Notes: a model not told the origin generated them from the sequence alone. DNA of 64,000 nucleotides from Xanthomonas hortorum pv. pelargonii (GCF_024499015.1 NZ_CP098604.1:4836001-4900000); one strand, 5' to 3'. Shown: positions 16,162 through 28,771, numbered from the stretch's first letter. A program made the numbers and translations.

Positions 16162-17469
16162 ATGAACTTCATCTCCACCCGCGGCGGCGCGCCTGCCGCA
16201 AGCCTGAGTCAGGCGATTGCCGCCGGCCTGGCGCCCGATGGCGGCCTGTACGTGCCGCAGATCCTGCCGCCGGCACGCACGCTCACGGCCGGCGCCGATC
16301 TGGCCGACACCGCCGCTACGTTGCTGCAGCCTTTCTTCGAAGGCGATGCGCTGGCAACAGAGCTGCCGGCCATCTGCGCCGAAGCGTTCGACTTCCCCGC
16401 GCCGTTGGTGCCGCTGGCTACGCCCGGCGATTACGCGCTGGAGCTGTTCCATGGGCCGACCGCCGCATTCAAGGATTTCGGCGCGCGCTTCCTTGCCGCC
16501 TGCCTGACCCGCCTGCGCCGCGCCGAAGACCGCCCGCTCACCATTCTGGTCGCCACTTCCGGCGATACCGGGGCTGCGGTGGCTGCGGCATTCCATCGCC
16601 AGCCGGGCTTGCGCGTGGTGGTGCTGTATCCGGATGGCCGCGTGTCGCCGCGCCAGGCGCATCAGTTGGGATGCTTCGGCGACAACATCCAGGCCTTGCG
16701 CGTGGCCGGCTCGTTCGACGACTGCCAGGCGATGGTCAAGCAGGCCTTGAGCGATGCCGCGCTGCAGGCGCAGGTGCCGCTGAGTTCGGCCAACAGCATC
16801 AGCCTGGGGCGCTTGCTGCCGCAGATGAGTTACTACGCGCATGCCGCTCTGCAACACCATGCCGGCGCGGGCGCGGCGCTGAATCTGGTGGTGCCCACCG
16901 GCAATCTGGGCAACGGGCTGGCGGCGATCCTGGCGCGCGCGCTCGGTGTGCCGTTGGGCCGTATCGCGCTGGCGTCCAATGCCAATCACGTGTTGCCGGA
17001 TTATTTTGCCGGCGACGATTACGCGCCGCAGCCCAGCGTGGCGACGCTGGCCAATGCGATGGACGTGGGTGCGCCGAGCAATTTCGAACGCCTGCGTTGG
17101 CTCTACCAGGGCGACGATGCCGCGTTGCGCGAGGCATTCCGTGCGTTGTCGGTGGACGATGCGGCGATCCGCCACACCGTGCAGCAGCGCTTTGCGCGCT
17201 ACGGCGAAGTGCACTGCCCGCACACCGCCACCGCCGTGCACGTACTCGAACAACTGCGCGCAGAAGGGGCCGAGGGCGGAACCGGCGACTGGGCGGTGGC
17301 GGCCACCGCGCATCCTGCCAAGTTCGAGGGCGTGGTGGAGCCGCTGATCGGCCGTGAAGTCGAGGTTCCACCGGCGCTGGCCGCGCTCTTGCAGCGTCCC
17401 GCACACGCCGAAGCACTTGCGCCGGACTACGCCGCTTTCCGGCAGCGCCTGCTTGCGGATGCGGCCTGA
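16162..17469 (+). CDS. thrC: threonine synthase
   Basis: This 435-residue PLP enzyme converts O-phosphohomoserine to threonine. The N-terminus MNFISTRGGAPAASLSQAIAAGLAPDGGLYVP is typical. The PLP lysine lies in LFHGPTAAFKDFGARFLAA (about residue 110), followed by ILVATSGDTGAAVAAAFH and the glycine loop VPTGNLGNGLAAILA. ATG 16162 is chosen after TCTGGAGTCACC; an upstream in-frame ATG gives an extension unlike the family. A gene on the opposite strand separates it from thrB, so it needs its own promoter in 15989-16161. Confidence 0.96.
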   Translation: MNFISTRGGAPAASLSQAIAAGLAPDGGLYVPQILPPARTLTAGADLADTAATLLQPFFEGDALATELPAICAEAFDFPAPLVPLATPGDYALELFHGPTAAFKDFGARFLAACLTRLRRAEDRPLTILVATSGDTGAAVAAAFHRQPGLRVVVLYPDGRVSPRQAHQLGCFGDNIQALRVAGSFDDCQAMVKQALSDAALQAQVPLSSANSISLGRLLPQMSYYAHAALQHHAGAGAALNLVVPTGNLGNGLAAILARALGVPLGRIALASNANHVLPDYFAGDDYAPQPSVATLANAMDVGAPSNFERLRWLYQGDDAALREAFRALSVDDAAIRHTVQQRFARYGEVHCPHTATAVHVLEQLRAEGAEGGTGDWAVAATAHPAKFEGVVEPLIGREVEVPPALAALLQRPAHAEALAPDYAAFRQRLLADAA

Positions 17470-17571
17470 CCCCAACGTGTTCAGGCGCCAGGGGTTGGAA
17501 AGTGCCGCACATGGGGCTATCTCTATCGGGTGCGGCCCCGGCGTGGTGTCGCGTCCGCTGTGGGTTGTTGC

Positions 17572-18318
17572 ATGTCTTATCGAGTAATTGCCATTGCCGC
17601 CGCGTTGAGTGGGTACGCAATGGCTGGAGCGGCCTTTGCGGCCGACGCCATTTCAGCCTCCACCGTGGCGCCCTTGGGCGCGCCGGGCATGGGCCTGGTT
17701 GACGCGTTGGCGCGCCAGGCGCCGTCGCTGGACCGCCAGGTGCTGGCCTTGGCTGCCGAGGCGCTGCAATGCGCCCGGCAGCGCCAGCAGGTGGGTGCCG
17801 AGCGCGTGCTCAGCGTCATCGACTACAGCCGGCCATCGACCGAGCGCCGGCTGTGGGTATTCGATCTTGAGCGGCAGCGGCTGCTGTTTCAGGAATGGGT
17901 GGCGCACGGGCGCAACACCGGCAACAACCTGGCGGCGAAGTTTTCCAACGACGATGGCAGTTTCCAGTCCAGCCTGGGCGCGTTCACCGCGCAGGAGTCC
18001 CATACCGGCCACAACGGCTATTCGTTGCGGCTCAAAGGCCTGGAGCCCGGCTTCAACGACCATGCGCGCGACCGCGCGATCGTGATCCACGGCGCGCCCT
18101 ACGTCAGCGAGGCGGTGATCCGCTCCCAGGGCCGGCTCGGGCGCAGCCTGGGCTGCCCGGCCGTGCGACCGGCGGTGGCCAAACAGTTGATCGACACCTT
18201 GCGTGAAGGCGCCTTCGTGTTCGCTTACTACCCGGACCGTGCCTGGCTGCGGCAATCGCGGCTGTTGAGTGGCGGATGTGGCGCATCGGTGGCGAGTGCG
18301 AACGTGGGCGGGCGCTGA
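17572..18318 (+). CDS. murein L,D-transpeptidase catalytic-domain (YkuD_2-like) secreted protein
   Basis: This 248-residue protein has an N-terminal signal peptide (MSYRVIAIAAALSGYAMAGAAFA-AD). Its catalytic region resembles the YkuD_2/DUF4-type L,D-transpeptidase family: SSLGAFTAQESHTGHNGYSLRLKGLEPGFNDHARDRAIVIHG and GRSLGCPAVRP. The His of VIHGA and the Cys of SLGCPAV are the expected catalytic pair. It probably acts on periplasmic peptidoglycan. It lies 102 bp after thrC on the same strand with no obvious functional link. ATG 17572 is selected because the signal peptide begins there. Confidence 0.85.
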   Translation: MSYRVIAIAAALSGYAMAGAAFAADAISASTVAPLGAPGMGLVDALARQAPSLDRQVLALAAEALQCARQRQQVGAERVLSVIDYSRPSTERRLWVFDLERQRLLFQEWVAHGRNTGNNLAAKFSNDDGSFQSSLGAFTAQESHTGHNGYSLRLKGLEPGFNDHARDRAIVIHGAPYVSEAVIRSQGRLGRSLGCPAVRPAVAKQLIDTLREGAFVFAYYPDRAWLRQSRLLSGGCGASVASANVGGR

Positions 18319-18536
18319 TTCCTTAGCGTCTTAGTCGCGGGGCTGTCACCAGCGCGATCGGCCTGCAACGCTGGCAGTGCTTTCGAACTGGCGCGTCGGT
18401 CACTCGGCGATGTGGGTACCGGGGCAACCTGCAAATCGTCGGCAGTGGTCCTCAGTGATCCGGTGCGGGCAGGCGTGCAGAGGTTATGTGCTTGCTGCTG
18501 CCAGCCGCGCTTGTTGAGTGCGCGCGCTCTATCTAG

Positions 18537-19347
18537 GGCCTGTTAACACATCCGAAGCCCATCAACGACCAGGACGAAGCTGAGGAATCCAAGGAACATG
18601 ACATCCAGCTTCTCGAAGCGCGAGAAAATCCGGCGGTAGCCTTTCAAGCGACGGAACAGTCTCTCCACTTCGTTACGCCGCTTGTACATCTCCCGGTTGT
18701 ATTCCCAAGGCTCGACCCGATTGGATTTCGGCGGGACCACCGGCACGAAGCCAAGATCGAGCGCCAACTGGCGGGTTTCGTTGCCTTCGTAAGCACGGTC
18801 CATCAACAAATGAATCGGCCGCTCCACTGGCCCCAGGTGTTCAAGCAACGCGCGGCCTGCAGGTGCGTCATGCACGTTGCCAGGCGTCAATCCAAAGGTG
18901 ATGGCTGTTCGAGCATCTGCGGCAACCATATGAATCTTGGTGTTCCATCCACCGCGAGACTTGCCGACGGCCTGCGGGCCGTTTTTTTAATGCACCCGTG
19001 CCATCGGGATGGACCTTGACGCTGGTGGAGTCCAGCGAGACTGCTTCGATCTTGATGCGCACGATCTGGGACTTCTGCAATTGGGCGAACATCCGGTCCA
19101 GCACACCCGCCTTGGCCCAACGGTTCATGCGTGTGTAGACCGTATGCCAGTTGCCAAAGCGCTTGGGTAGGCCGCGCCATTTGCAGCCATGCTCGGCAAC
19201 GTAAAGGATGGCGTTGACCACTTGCAGGTTGGTCATGCTGACATCGCCGCGCTGCGCCGGCAGGCAGTGTTCGATCAGAGAAAATTGTGCTGGCGTGATC
19301 TCCATGCCCAATAGTTTAATCGCTCGGGCCATTAGTGTTAACAGGCC
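18537..19347 (-). mobile_element. IS5-family (IS427-type) element, 811 bp
   Basis: Perfect 13-bp inverted repeats GGCCTGTTAACAC stand at 18537-18549 and, reversed, at 19335-19347. TAG trinucleotides lie near both ends (18534-18536 and 19349-19351), possible target-duplication traces. The element encodes one transposase in two overlapping frames on the minus strand. Confidence 0.88.
18543..19305 (-). CDS. IS427-type transposase with programmed frameshift
   Basis: The first frame starts at ATG 19305 (MEITPAQFSLIEHCLPAQRGDVSM) with the DUF4096/IS5 N-terminal domain (LYVAEHGCKWRGLPKRFGNWHTVYTRMNRWAKAG) and the first catalytic Asp in AVSLDSTSVKVHPDGTG. At the seven-A run (complement of 18982-18988) a -1 shift joins ALKK to NGPQAVGKSRGGWNTKIHM. 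This leads to the DDE core, with D in HLLMDRAYEGNE and E in KRRNEVERLFRRLKG. Frameshifting at an A-run is the normal expression mode of this group. No lesion is seen, so the element may be active. Confidence 0.85.
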
Positions 19348-19385
19348 TTAGCTAGATGAACCGGTCTGACCAGAGCTGCCACACC

Positions 19386-20147
19386 TCAAACCGTATCGCC
19401 GGCCAGGCTGCGCAGCGCCGCGTAATCCAGGATCTGCACCAGATGCAGTTGCGGCAGCGCGATCAGCTGCTGTTGCCTGAGCTTGGTGAAGGTGCGGCTC
19501 ACCGTTTCCACGGTCAGCCCGAGATGGTCGGCAATATCGCTGCGGCTCATCGGCAGCGCCACGGTGTCGCCGCTGGCACCGGGCTGGGTGGAGCGCGCCG
19601 CCAGCCGCAGCAGGAAATGCGCCAGCCGTTCGCTGGGTTGCAGGCGCGCCAGCAGCAGGCCGGTGTCCTGCGCGGCGGCCAGTTCCATGCTGGCGCGCTG
19701 CAGCAGCTTGCGTTCCAGCTGCGGGTAGCGATCGCGCAACTGGCGCATCTGTGTGATCGGCGTGCGGCAGACCCGGCTGTCGATGATGGCTTCAATGTCG
19801 TGGCGGTGCTGTGGCGTTTCGGTCAGCCCGACGTAGTCGCCGGGCAACACGAATCCGGTGATCTGGCGGCGTCCGTCGGCCAGCGTGCGTACCAGCCGCA
19901 ACGCGCCGGAGGTGACGGTGTAGACGTGATGGCGGCTCTCGCCCGCGCGCACCAGGGTGCTGCCGGGCGCATAGGTCTGGGCGTGGGTGGCCTGGTCCAG
20001 TGCTTCCATTTCCTGTGGCGACAGCGCCGCGCAGATGGCCCGGTCGCGCACCGCGCACTGCGCGCATTCGGAATGGCGCGCGTCGCTGCCCGATACGGCG
20101 CTTGGCACCGCACAGTTCGTGCTGGGATCTGAAAGCTGCCGGTACAT
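19386..20147 (-). CDS. fnr: FNR-type Crp/Fnr-family oxygen-responsive regulator
   Basis: This 253-residue protein has N-terminal cysteines C28, C31 and C39 (C-x2-C-x7-C in SECAQCAVRDRAIC) and a central C127 (DSRVC). These are the four ligands expected for an FNR-type [4Fe-4S] cluster. A cNMP-like beta-roll (residues 60-130) and dimer helix (about 140-165) follow. The HTH (MSRSDIADHLGLTVETVSRTFTKL) carries the E-x2-S-R recognition pattern of FNR/FixK. By family it activates anaerobic or microaerobic genes when the cluster is intact. ATG 20147 is preferred; a longer in-frame start would overlap hisS control DNA. It is divergent from hisS. Confidence 0.88.
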   Translation of the reverse strand: MYRQLSDPSTNCAVPSAVSGSDARHSECAQCAVRDRAICAALSPQEMEALDQATHAQTYAPGSTLVRAGESRHHVYTVTSGALRLVRTLADGRRQITGFVLPGDYVGLTETPQHRHDIEAIIDSRVCRTPITQMRQLRDRYPQLERKLLQRASMELAAAQDTGLLLARLQPSERLAHFLLRLAARSTQPGASGDTVALPMSRSDIADHLGLTVETVSRTFTKLRQQQLIALPQLHLVQILDYAALRSLAGDTV

Positions 20148-20254
20148 GGGCCATGCATTGCCAAGAGGCGCTGCAATGATACGCCATGCGGTCAGCGCGG
20201 CCGCCAGCCGGTAGAATTGCGCGTTCGCCACATTGCCCTGCAGGAGTTTCGCTC

Positions 20255-21691
20255 GTGATCAAGCCCCGTACGCCGCCCGGCATCATGGAATTGCTGCCGC
20301 GCGAGCAGATCGCGTTCCAGCGCATGCTGGACGTCATCCGCCGCAATTACGAGCGGTTCGGGTTCCTACCGGTCGAAACCCCGGTGTTCGAGCTGTCCGA
20401 CGTGCTGTTGACCAAATCCGGCGGCGAGACCGAGCGCCAGGTGTACTTCGTGCAGTCCACCGGCGCGCTGGCCAATGCGGCGGCCGCCGCCGACGAGGGC
20501 GCCGAGAGCGGCGGCCTGCCGGAGCTGGCGCTGCGCTTCGACCTGACCGTGCCGCTGGCGCGCTATGTGGCCGAGCACGAGCACGACTTGAGCTTCCCGT
20601 TCCGCCGTTATCAGATGCAGCGCGTGTACCGCGGCGAGCGTGCGCAGCGCGGGCGCTTCCGTGAGTTCTATCAGTGCGACATCGACGTGATCGGCAAGGA
20701 TGCGTTGAGCATCCGCTACGACGCCGAAGTGCTGGCGGTGATCCACGCGGTGTTCGCCGAGCTGGGCATCGGCGAGTTCAAGGTGCAGTTGAACAACCGC
20801 AAGCTGCTGCGCGGCTTTTTCGAAAGCCTGGGCGTGGCCGAGGGCGAGCTGCAGCTGGCGGTGCTGCGCGAGGTCGACAAGATCGACAAGCGCGGCGCCG
20901 ATTACGTGCGCGATACGCTGGTGGGCGAGGGATTCGGCATTGCAGCCGCACAGGTCGACAAGATCCTGGCCTTCGTGGCGGTACGCTCGAACGGGCATGC
21001 CGATGCGTTGGCGCAGTTGCAGGCGCTGGACGCCTCGGTCGGCGCGAGCGCGACGCTGGGCGAGGGCATTGCCGAACTGCGCGAGGTCCTTGAATTGGTC
21101 AAGGCGTTGGGCGTGCCCGAGAGCGCGTACCGCCTGAACTTCTCGATCGCACGCGGGCTGGATTACTACACCGGCACCGTCTACGAGACCACGCTGACCG
21201 ATCACCCGCAGATCGGTTCGATCTGCTCGGGCGGCCGTTACGAGAGCCTGGCCAGCCACTACACCAAGTCCAAATTGCCCGGCGTAGGCATTTCGATCGG
21301 TCTGACCCGCCTGTTCTGGCAGCTGCGCGAAGCGGGCCTGATCCAGGGCATCGCCGAAAGCAGCGTGCACGCGATGGTGGCGTTGATGGACGAGTCGCGC
21401 CTGGGCGATGCGCTGGATATCGCGCGCCGGCTACGCATCGGCGGCATCAACACCGAAGTGCAAATGGAGCCGAAGAAGATCGGCAAGCAGTTCCAGTACG
21501 CCGCGCGTGCGGGCATCCGCTTCGTGGTGCTGGCCGGCGACGACGAACTGGCGCGCGGCGTGGTGGCGGTCAAGGACCTGGTGCGCGAGCAGCAGTTCGA
21601 TGTCGCCCGCGACGAGCTGGCGAGCACCTTGCTGGTGGAGCTGGAGCAGGCCAAGGCGATGCTGGTGGCTGGTGGCTTCAAGGCCGATTGA
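20255..21691 (+). CDS. hisS: histidyl-tRNA synthetase
   Basis: This 478-residue class II aminoacyl-tRNA synthetase charges tRNA-His. Class II motifs are visible: motif 2-like [34 protein letters not shown] (about residue 110), the HisA motif [14 protein letters not shown] (about 305) and a motif 3-like [13 protein letters not shown] (about 340). The anticodon-binding domain ends the protein. GTG 20255 is chosen because CAGGAG lies 8 bases upstream and [18 protein letters not shown] is the expected N-terminus. A clear intrinsic terminator follows, separating it from the histidine biosynthetic operon. Confidence 0.96.
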   Translation: MIKPRTPPGIMELLPREQIAFQRMLDVIRRNYERFGFLPVETPVFELSDVLLTKSGGETERQVYFVQSTGALANAAAAADEGAESGGLPELALRFDLTVPLARYVAEHEHDLSFPFRRYQMQRVYRGERAQRGRFREFYQCDIDVIGKDALSIRYDAEVLAVIHAVFAELGIGEFKVQLNNRKLLRGFFESLGVAEGELQLAVLREVDKIDKRGADYVRDTLVGEGFGIAAAQVDKILAFVAVRSNGHADALAQLQALDASVGASATLGEGIAELREVLELVKALGVPESAYRLNFSIARGLDYYTGTVYETTLTDHPQIGSICSGGRYESLASHYTKSKLPGVGISIGLTRLFWQLREAGLIQGIAESSVHAMVALMDESRLGDALDIARRLRIGGINTEVQMEPKKIGKQFQYAARAGIRFVVLAGDDELARGVVAVKDLVREQQFDVARDELASTLLVELEQAKAMLVAGGFKAD

Positions 21692-21773
21692 GTCGCTGGC
21701 TGGCCAGCTAGGGAATGCAGCCAGGTTGGTACAGCGTAGGCGATGGCGCCCCCGGGTACCGATGCGGAAACAA

Positions 21774-21805
21774 ACCCACTGACACCTCACTGTCGGTGGG
21801 TTTTT
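21774..21805 (+). terminator. intrinsic terminator after hisS
   Basis: ACCCACTGACA (21774-21784) pairs with TGTCGGTGGGT (21791-21801) with one G-T wobble and a 6-base loop, followed by TTTTT. It lies 83 bp past the hisS stop. Confidence 0.85.
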
Positions 21806-21881
21806 CGTTTCCGGTCCGCAGCAGGGTCCGCTACTTCGCTGAACGCTTCGGACTGCAGCGCTTGTCCCGCGGACCCCGCTT

Positions 21882-21915
21882 GCGTTAACGTACTAACACG
21901 CTATTACATTAACGC
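21882..21915 (+). promoter_or_regulatory. palindromic operator candidate before the TrpR-like gene
   Basis: GCGTTAA (21882-21888) and TTAACGC (21909-21915) form an inverted repeat whose second arm ends one base before the ATG. The first arm overlaps the palindrome GTTAAC, followed by GTACTAAC. TrpR-family operators contain GTAC and GTTAAC cores, so autoregulation and control of the his operon by the adjacent TrpR-like protein is a reasonable inference. Confidence 0.5.
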
Positions 21916-21916
21916 A

Positions 21917-22243
21917 ATGAAACAACGACCCGCTCCCCGCGAAAGTGCTGATGTCGCCGCCTCCCTCAAGATGCTGGCCGATGCCCTGGCGTGCCTGAAG
22001 GAGCCCGGCGCAGTCGAGGCCTTTCTGCGCGATCTGTGCACGCCTGCCGAGCTGGAGGCCATGTCCGACCGCTGGCGGGTGGTGCCGTTGTTGATCAAGG
22101 GCGTGCCGTATCGCGAGATCCACGAGCTGACCCAGGTCAGCGTGACCACCATCGGGCGCGTTGCACGCACCCTGGAACACGGTGCCGGCGGCTATGCCAC
22201 GGCCCTGCGCGAGCAATCGGCGCGCCCTGACGAATCCCACTGA
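21917..22243 (+). CDS. TrpR-related YerC/YecD-family DNA-binding protein
   Basis: This 108-residue helical protein resembles the TrpR-like YerC/YecD family: FLRDLCTPAELEAMSDRWRVVPLLIKGVPYREIHELTQVSVTTIGRVARTLEHGAGGY. The segment YREIHELTQVSVTTIGRVARTL is the helix-turn-helix. TrpR itself is a tryptophan-responsive repressor; this relative sits only 9 bp before hisG, suggesting histidine-pathway control (inference). ATG 21917 is chosen because the upstream in-frame extension would read through the hisS terminator. It is likely the first gene of the his operon transcript. Confidence 0.85.
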   Translation: MKQRPAPRESADVAASLKMLADALACLKEPGAVEAFLRDLCTPAELEAMSDRWRVVPLLIKGVPYREIHELTQVSVTTIGRVARTLEHGAGGYATALREQSARPDESH

Positions 22244-24455
<2,212 letters not shown>

Positions 24456-24459
<4 letters not shown>

Positions 24460-25547
24460 GGACCACATCGATTCTGGATCTTGTGCGTGAGGACCTGCGC
24501 GCCTTTGCCGGCTACTCGTCGGCACGTACCAGCGCCTTGCAGGGCGATGTGTGGCTCAATGCCAACGAGTCGGCGTGGGGAAATCTGGCCGACCCGGGCG
24601 CCAGCACGCGGCGCTATCCGGATCCGCAACCCAAGGGGCTGCGCAGCGCGCTGGCGGCGCTGTACGGCTGCGCGCCCGAGCAACTGTTGATCGGCCGCGG
24701 CAGCGACGAGGCGATCGATCTGCTGGTGCGCGGACTGTGCGTGCCCGAGCGCGATGCGGTGGTGGTGACCCCGCCGGTGTTCGGCATGTACGCGGTGTGC
24801 GCGCGCTTGCAGAACGCGCCGTTGGTCGAAGTGCCGCTGGTGGATGGGCCTGAGGGTTTCCACGCGGACATCCCTGCGATTGTCGAAGCAGCGTTGGCCT
24901 CGCGTGCCAAGTTGGTGTTCCTGTGTTCGCCGTCCAACCCGGCCGGCTCGGCGATTGCGTTGGACGAGATCGAAACCGCCTTGCAGGCATTACAGGGCAA
25001 AGCGCTGGTGGTTGTCGATGAAGCCTATGGCGAATTCTCCGATGTGCCATCGGCAGTGAGTCTGCTTGCGCGCTACGACAATCTGGCCGTGTTGCGCACG
25101 CTGTCCAAGGCGCATGCGCTGGCGGCGGCACGCATCGGCAGCCTGATCGCCAACGCCGAATTGATCGCCTTGCTGCGGCGCTGCCAGGCGCCGTACCCGG
25201 TGCCGACCCCGTGCGCGGCGATGGCCGAGCAGGCCTTGTCCGCGCCGGCGCTGGAAGTCACCCGTCGGCGCATTGCGGAGGTGCGCAGCGAGCGCACACG
25301 CGTGCACAAGGCGCTTGAACAACTGGCCGGTGTGCGTCAGGTGTATCCCTCGCAAGGTAACTTCTTGCTGGTGCGCTTCGACGATGCCGAAGCGGTATTT
25401 CAGGCGCTGCTGGAGGCCGGTGTGGTGGTGCGCGACCAACGCGCGGTGCCGCAGCTGTTCGATGCACTGCGCATCACTCTGGGCACGCACGAACAAAACG
25501 AGCGCGTGTTGAGTGCGCTACAACGCAAGCAGGAGGCCGCCGCATGA
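24456..25547 (+). CDS. hisC: histidinol-phosphate aminotransferase
   Basis: This 363-residue fold-type I PLP enzyme converts imidazole-acetol phosphate plus glutamate to histidinol phosphate. [11 protein letters not shown] is the substrate-loop start, followed by [19 protein letters not shown] and [12 protein letters not shown]. The PLP lysine lies in [20 protein letters not shown] (about residue 220). It overlaps both hisD and hisB by 4 bp, consistent with tight translational coupling. Confidence 0.96.
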
Positions 25548-26671
25548 CCCCGATTCTTTTCGTCGACCGCGACGGCACGCTGATCACCGAGCCGGCCGAT
25601 TACCAGATCGACGCCTACGAAAAACTGCGCTTCGTCGACAACGTGATTCCGGCGATGCTCAAGTTGCGCGATGCCGGCTACCAGTTCGTCATCGTCAGCA
25701 ATCAGGACGGCCTGGGCAGCGAAAGCTATCCGCGTGCGTCCTTCGATGGCCCCAACAAGCTGATGCTGCAGATCTTCGCCAGCCAGGGCATCGTGTTTCG
25801 CGAAGTGTTGATCGACTGCAGCTGGCCCGCTGACAACGCGCCCACGCGTAAGCCCGGCGTCGGCCTGATGGTGCCGTATCTGCAGGATCGCAATATCGAC
25901 TGGGCACGCTCGGCGATGGTGGGCGACCGCATCACCGACATTCAGTTCGCGCAGAACCTCAATATCCGTGGCTTCCAGCTGCGTACCGACGAGTTTGGCG
26001 GCGAGTGGGACTGGCCTGGCATCGCACACGAGCTGGCCGATGCACCCAGGCGTGCGGTAGTCCAGCGCAACACCAAGGAAACCAAGATCCGCGTCGCACT
26101 GGATCTGGATCGCGTGGCCGAACCGCACACTGCCACCGGCCTGCCGTTCTTCGATCACATGCTGGAGCAGATCGGCAAACACGGCGGCTTTGCGCTGGAC
26201 ATTCGCGCCGAAGGCGATCTGCATATCGACGAGCACCACACCATCGAAGACACCGGTCTTGCGCTGGGCCAGGCCTTGCGCGAAGCGCTGGGCGATAAGC
26301 GCGGCATCGGCCGTTACGGCTTCGATCCTGAAGACAGCCCGTGGCGTGTTGCCGGCGACACCGCGCAACATGGCTTCACGCTGCCGATGGACGAAACCAT
26401 CGCCAGTGCTGCGCTGGATTTCAGCGGCCGGCCGTACTTCGTGTTCGAAGGCGATTTCAAGCGCGAGCGCGTGGGCGACATGCCCACCGAACTGGTGCCG
26501 CATTTTTTCCGTTCGATCTGCGATGCGTCCGGTTTGAATCTGCACCTGAGCGTGCGCGGCGAGAACGATCACCACAAGGTCGAAGCCTGCTTCAAGGCCC
26601 TGGCGCGTGCGCTGCGTCAGGCGATCCGCCGCGAAGGTACCGCGTTGCCATCGACCAAGGGTGCGCTATGA
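25544..26671 (+). CDS. hisB: bifunctional histidinol-phosphatase / imidazoleglycerol-phosphate dehydratase
   Basis: This 375-residue fusion has two parts. The N-terminal HAD phosphatase (residues 1-165) shows [20 protein letters not shown] with catalytic Asp residues and [15 protein letters not shown]. The C-terminal dehydratase (about 175-375) has the two histidine clusters [18 protein letters not shown] and [25 protein letters not shown]. The bifunctional form is typical of gammaproteobacteria. It overlaps hisC and hisH by 4 bp each. Confidence 0.96.
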   Translation: MTPILFVDRDGTLITEPADYQIDAYEKLRFVDNVIPAMLKLRDAGYQFVIVSNQDGLGSESYPRASFDGPNKLMLQIFASQGIVFREVLIDCSWPADNAPTRKPGVGLMVPYLQDRNIDWARSAMVGDRITDIQFAQNLNIRGFQLRTDEFGGEWDWPGIAHELADAPRRAVVQRNTKETKIRVALDLDRVAEPHTATGLPFFDHMLEQIGKHGGFALDIRAEGDLHIDEHHTIEDTGLALGQALREALGDKRGIGRYGFDPEDSPWRVAGDTAQHGFTLPMDETIASAALDFSGRPYFVFEGDFKRERVGDMPTELVPHFFRSICDASGLNLHLSVRGENDHHKVEACFKALARALRQAIRREGTALPSTKGAL

Positions 26672-27270
26672 CCGACCTTGCGCTGATCGATGCCGGCGGC
26701 GCCAATCTGGGCTCGGTGCGCTATGCGTTGGAGCGGTTGAGCGTGGAAGCGCGCGTGGTACGTGATGCCGAAGGGTTGCAGGGCGCGCAGCGCGTCATCC
26801 TGCCCGGCGTCGGCGCCGCACCCGAAGCGATGTCGCGCTTGCGCGCGCAGGGCTTGATCGAACCTTTGCGACAACTGCAGGTGCCGCTGATCGGCATCTG
26901 CTTGGGGATGCAATTGCTGTTCGAACATTCCGAAGAAGGCGATGTCGATTGCCTCGGGTTGTTGCCGGGCATCGTGCGCCACATGACGCCTGCGCTGGGT
27001 ATTCGCGTGCCGCATATGGGCTGGAATCAACTGGTGCCGATGCGCGAATCCGCGTTGCTGGCCGGTCTGCCGGAACGTGCAAGCGCCTATTTCGTGCACG
27101 GTTATGCCGCGCCGGTGACGGCCGATACCGTAGCCGCCTGCGATCACGGTGGCTTGTTTACCGCGGTGGTGCAGCAAGGCCTGCGCTGCGGCGCGCAGTT
27201 CCACCCCGAGCGTTCGGCCGAAACCGGTGCACGCATCCTGCGCAATTTTCTTGAGATGAGCTTCCCATGA
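26668..27270 (+). CDS. hisH: imidazole glycerol phosphate synthase, glutaminase subunit
   Basis: This 200-residue class I glutamine amidotransferase supplies ammonia to HisF. The nucleophile cysteine lies in [20 protein letters not shown] (about residue 78), and the His/Glu of the triad in [13 protein letters not shown] (about 183). [15 protein letters not shown] begins the fold. It overlaps hisB upstream and hisA downstream by 4 bp. Confidence 0.96.
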   Translation: MTDLALIDAGGANLGSVRYALERLSVEARVVRDAEGLQGAQRVILPGVGAAPEAMSRLRAQGLIEPLRQLQVPLIGICLGMQLLFEHSEEGDVDCLGLLPGIVRHMTPALGIRVPHMGWNQLVPMRESALLAGLPERASAYFVHGYAAPVTADTVAACDHGGLFTAVVQQGLRCGAQFHPERSAETGARILRNFLEMSFP

Positions 27271-28001
27271 GTTTCACCGTTTACCCGGCGCTGGATATCC
27301 GCAACGGCCGCGTGGTGCGTTTGCTGCAAGGCGATTACGCAAGCGAAACCCAGTACGGCGACGATGTACTGCCGCGCGCGCAGGCGTTTGCCGATGCCGG
27401 CGCGCAGTGGATGCATCTGGTCGATCTGGATGCGGCGAAGGCGGGCGGCTATACCTTGGCCGCGACACTTGGCGAGATCGTGCGCCAGACTGGCCTGCAC
27501 GTGCAGACCGGCGGCGGTGTGCGTTCGCGCGACGATGTGGCACGCATCCTCGATGCCGGCGCCGCACGCGTGGTAGTGGGTTCCTTGGCCGTGCGCGAGA
27601 GCGAAACCGTCATCGGCTGGCTGCAGGAATTCGGTGCTGATCGCTTGACCATCGCGCTGGATACCAGGCAAGACGCGCACGGCGTCTGGCAATTGCCGGT
27701 GCATGGCTGGACCGAAGCGGCGGAAGCCACGTTGGATCAGCTGGCCGTGCGTTACGCGCAGGCCGGGCTACAGCATCTGCTGTGTACCGACATCGCGCGC
27801 GACGGCATGCTGTCCGGCCCCAACATGGACTTGTACGCACACCTGCGAACGCTGGCGCCGCAACTGCAGGTGCAGGTCTCCGGCGGTGCGCGCAATCTGG
27901 CCGATGTGGCTGCCGCCAAGGCTGCAGGCTGCGCCGGCATCGTGCTCGGCAAGGCCTTGCTGGAAGGGCATCTGGCCTTGAAGGAGGCACTGGCATGCTG
28001 A
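27267..28001 (+). CDS. hisA: phosphoribosylformimino-5-aminoimidazole carboxamide ribotide isomerase
   Basis: This 244-residue TIM-barrel isomerase performs the Amadori rearrangement of ProFAR. It shows the half-barrel phosphate motifs [30 protein letters not shown] and [30 protein letters not shown]. The catalytic aspartates lie in [14 protein letters not shown] and [16 protein letters not shown]. It overlaps hisH by 4 bp and hisF by 7 bp. Confidence 0.96.
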   Translation: MSFTVYPALDIRNGRVVRLLQGDYASETQYGDDVLPRAQAFADAGAQWMHLVDLDAAKAGGYTLAATLGEIVRQTGLHVQTGGGVRSRDDVARILDAGAARVVVGSLAVRESETVIGWLQEFGADRLTIALDTRQDAHGVWQLPVHGWTEAAEATLDQLAVRYAQAGLQHLLCTDIARDGMLSGPNMDLYAHLRTLAPQLQVQVSGGARNLADVAAAKAAGCAGIVLGKALLEGHLALKEALAC

Positions 28002-28771
28002 GTCGCCGCATCATTCCCTGCCTGGACGTGCGCGACGGGCGCGTGGTCAAGGGCGTCAAGTTCCGCGACCACATCGACATGGGCGACATCGTCGAGCTGG
28101 CGCTGCGCTATCGCGCGCAAGGTGCCGACGAGCTGGTGTTCTACGACATCGGCGCCAGCCCGGAAGGACGCTCGGTCGATTACACCTGGGTCGAGCGGGT
28201 CGCGCGGTTGATCGATATTCCGTTCTGCGTGGCTGGTGGTATTCGCGATGTGGAAACGGCACGTGCGGTGCTGCATGCCGGTGCCGACAAGATTTCGATC
28301 AACTCGCCGGCACTCGGCAGGCCGCAGCTGATCTCCGAGCTGGCCGATGCCTTCGGCGTGCAATGCGTGGTGGTCGGTGTCGACTCGATTCGTGAGGAAG
28401 ATGGTGAGTGGCGCGTGCGTCGCTATACCGGCGACCCGAGCAAGACCCAGGCCTTGCCGATGCGCACCCTGGATTGGGTGGCCGAAGCGCAGCGTCTGGG
28501 TGCCGGCGAGATCGTGCTCAACTGCATGGACAACGATGGCGTGCGGCGTGGCTATGACATCGCGCAATTGCGTCAGGTGCGTGCGCTGTGCCACGTGCCG
28601 TTGATCGCCTCAGGCGGTGCGGGTGAGATGCAGCATTTTGCCGATGTATTCGACCAGGCCGATGTCGATGGCGCATTGGCCGCCAGCGTGTTTCATAGCG
28701 GCGCGATTCCGATTCCGGAACTCAAGCAATTCCTGCGCGCGCAACAGATCGAGGTACGTGATGGGCAGTAA
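27995..28771 (+). CDS. hisF: imidazole glycerol phosphate synthase, cyclase subunit
   Basis: This 258-residue TIM barrel partners HisH and cyclises PRFAR to IGP and AICAR. The sequence [31 protein letters not shown] contains the first catalytic Asp; [16 protein letters not shown] supplies the second. Phosphate-binding loops are [26 protein letters not shown] and [15 protein letters not shown]. It overlaps hisA, and the ATG expected for hisI lies within its last codons. Confidence 0.96.
   Translation: MLSRRIIPCLDVRDGRVVKGVKFRDHIDMGDIVELALRYRAQGADELVFYDIGASPEGRSVDYTWVERVARLIDIPFCVAGGIRDVETARAVLHAGADKISINSPALGRPQLISELADAFGVQCVVVGVDSIREEDGEWRVRRYTGDPSKTQALPMRTLDWVAEAQRLGAGEIVLNCMDNDGVRRGYDIAQLRQVRALCHVPLIASGGAGEMQHFADVFDQADVDGALAASVFHSGAIPIPELKQFLRAQQIEVRDGQ

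Noticed and set aside
15985..17475. 496-codon minus-strand open frame opposite thrC
   Set aside because: Antisense of a clear threonine synthase, with no family features.
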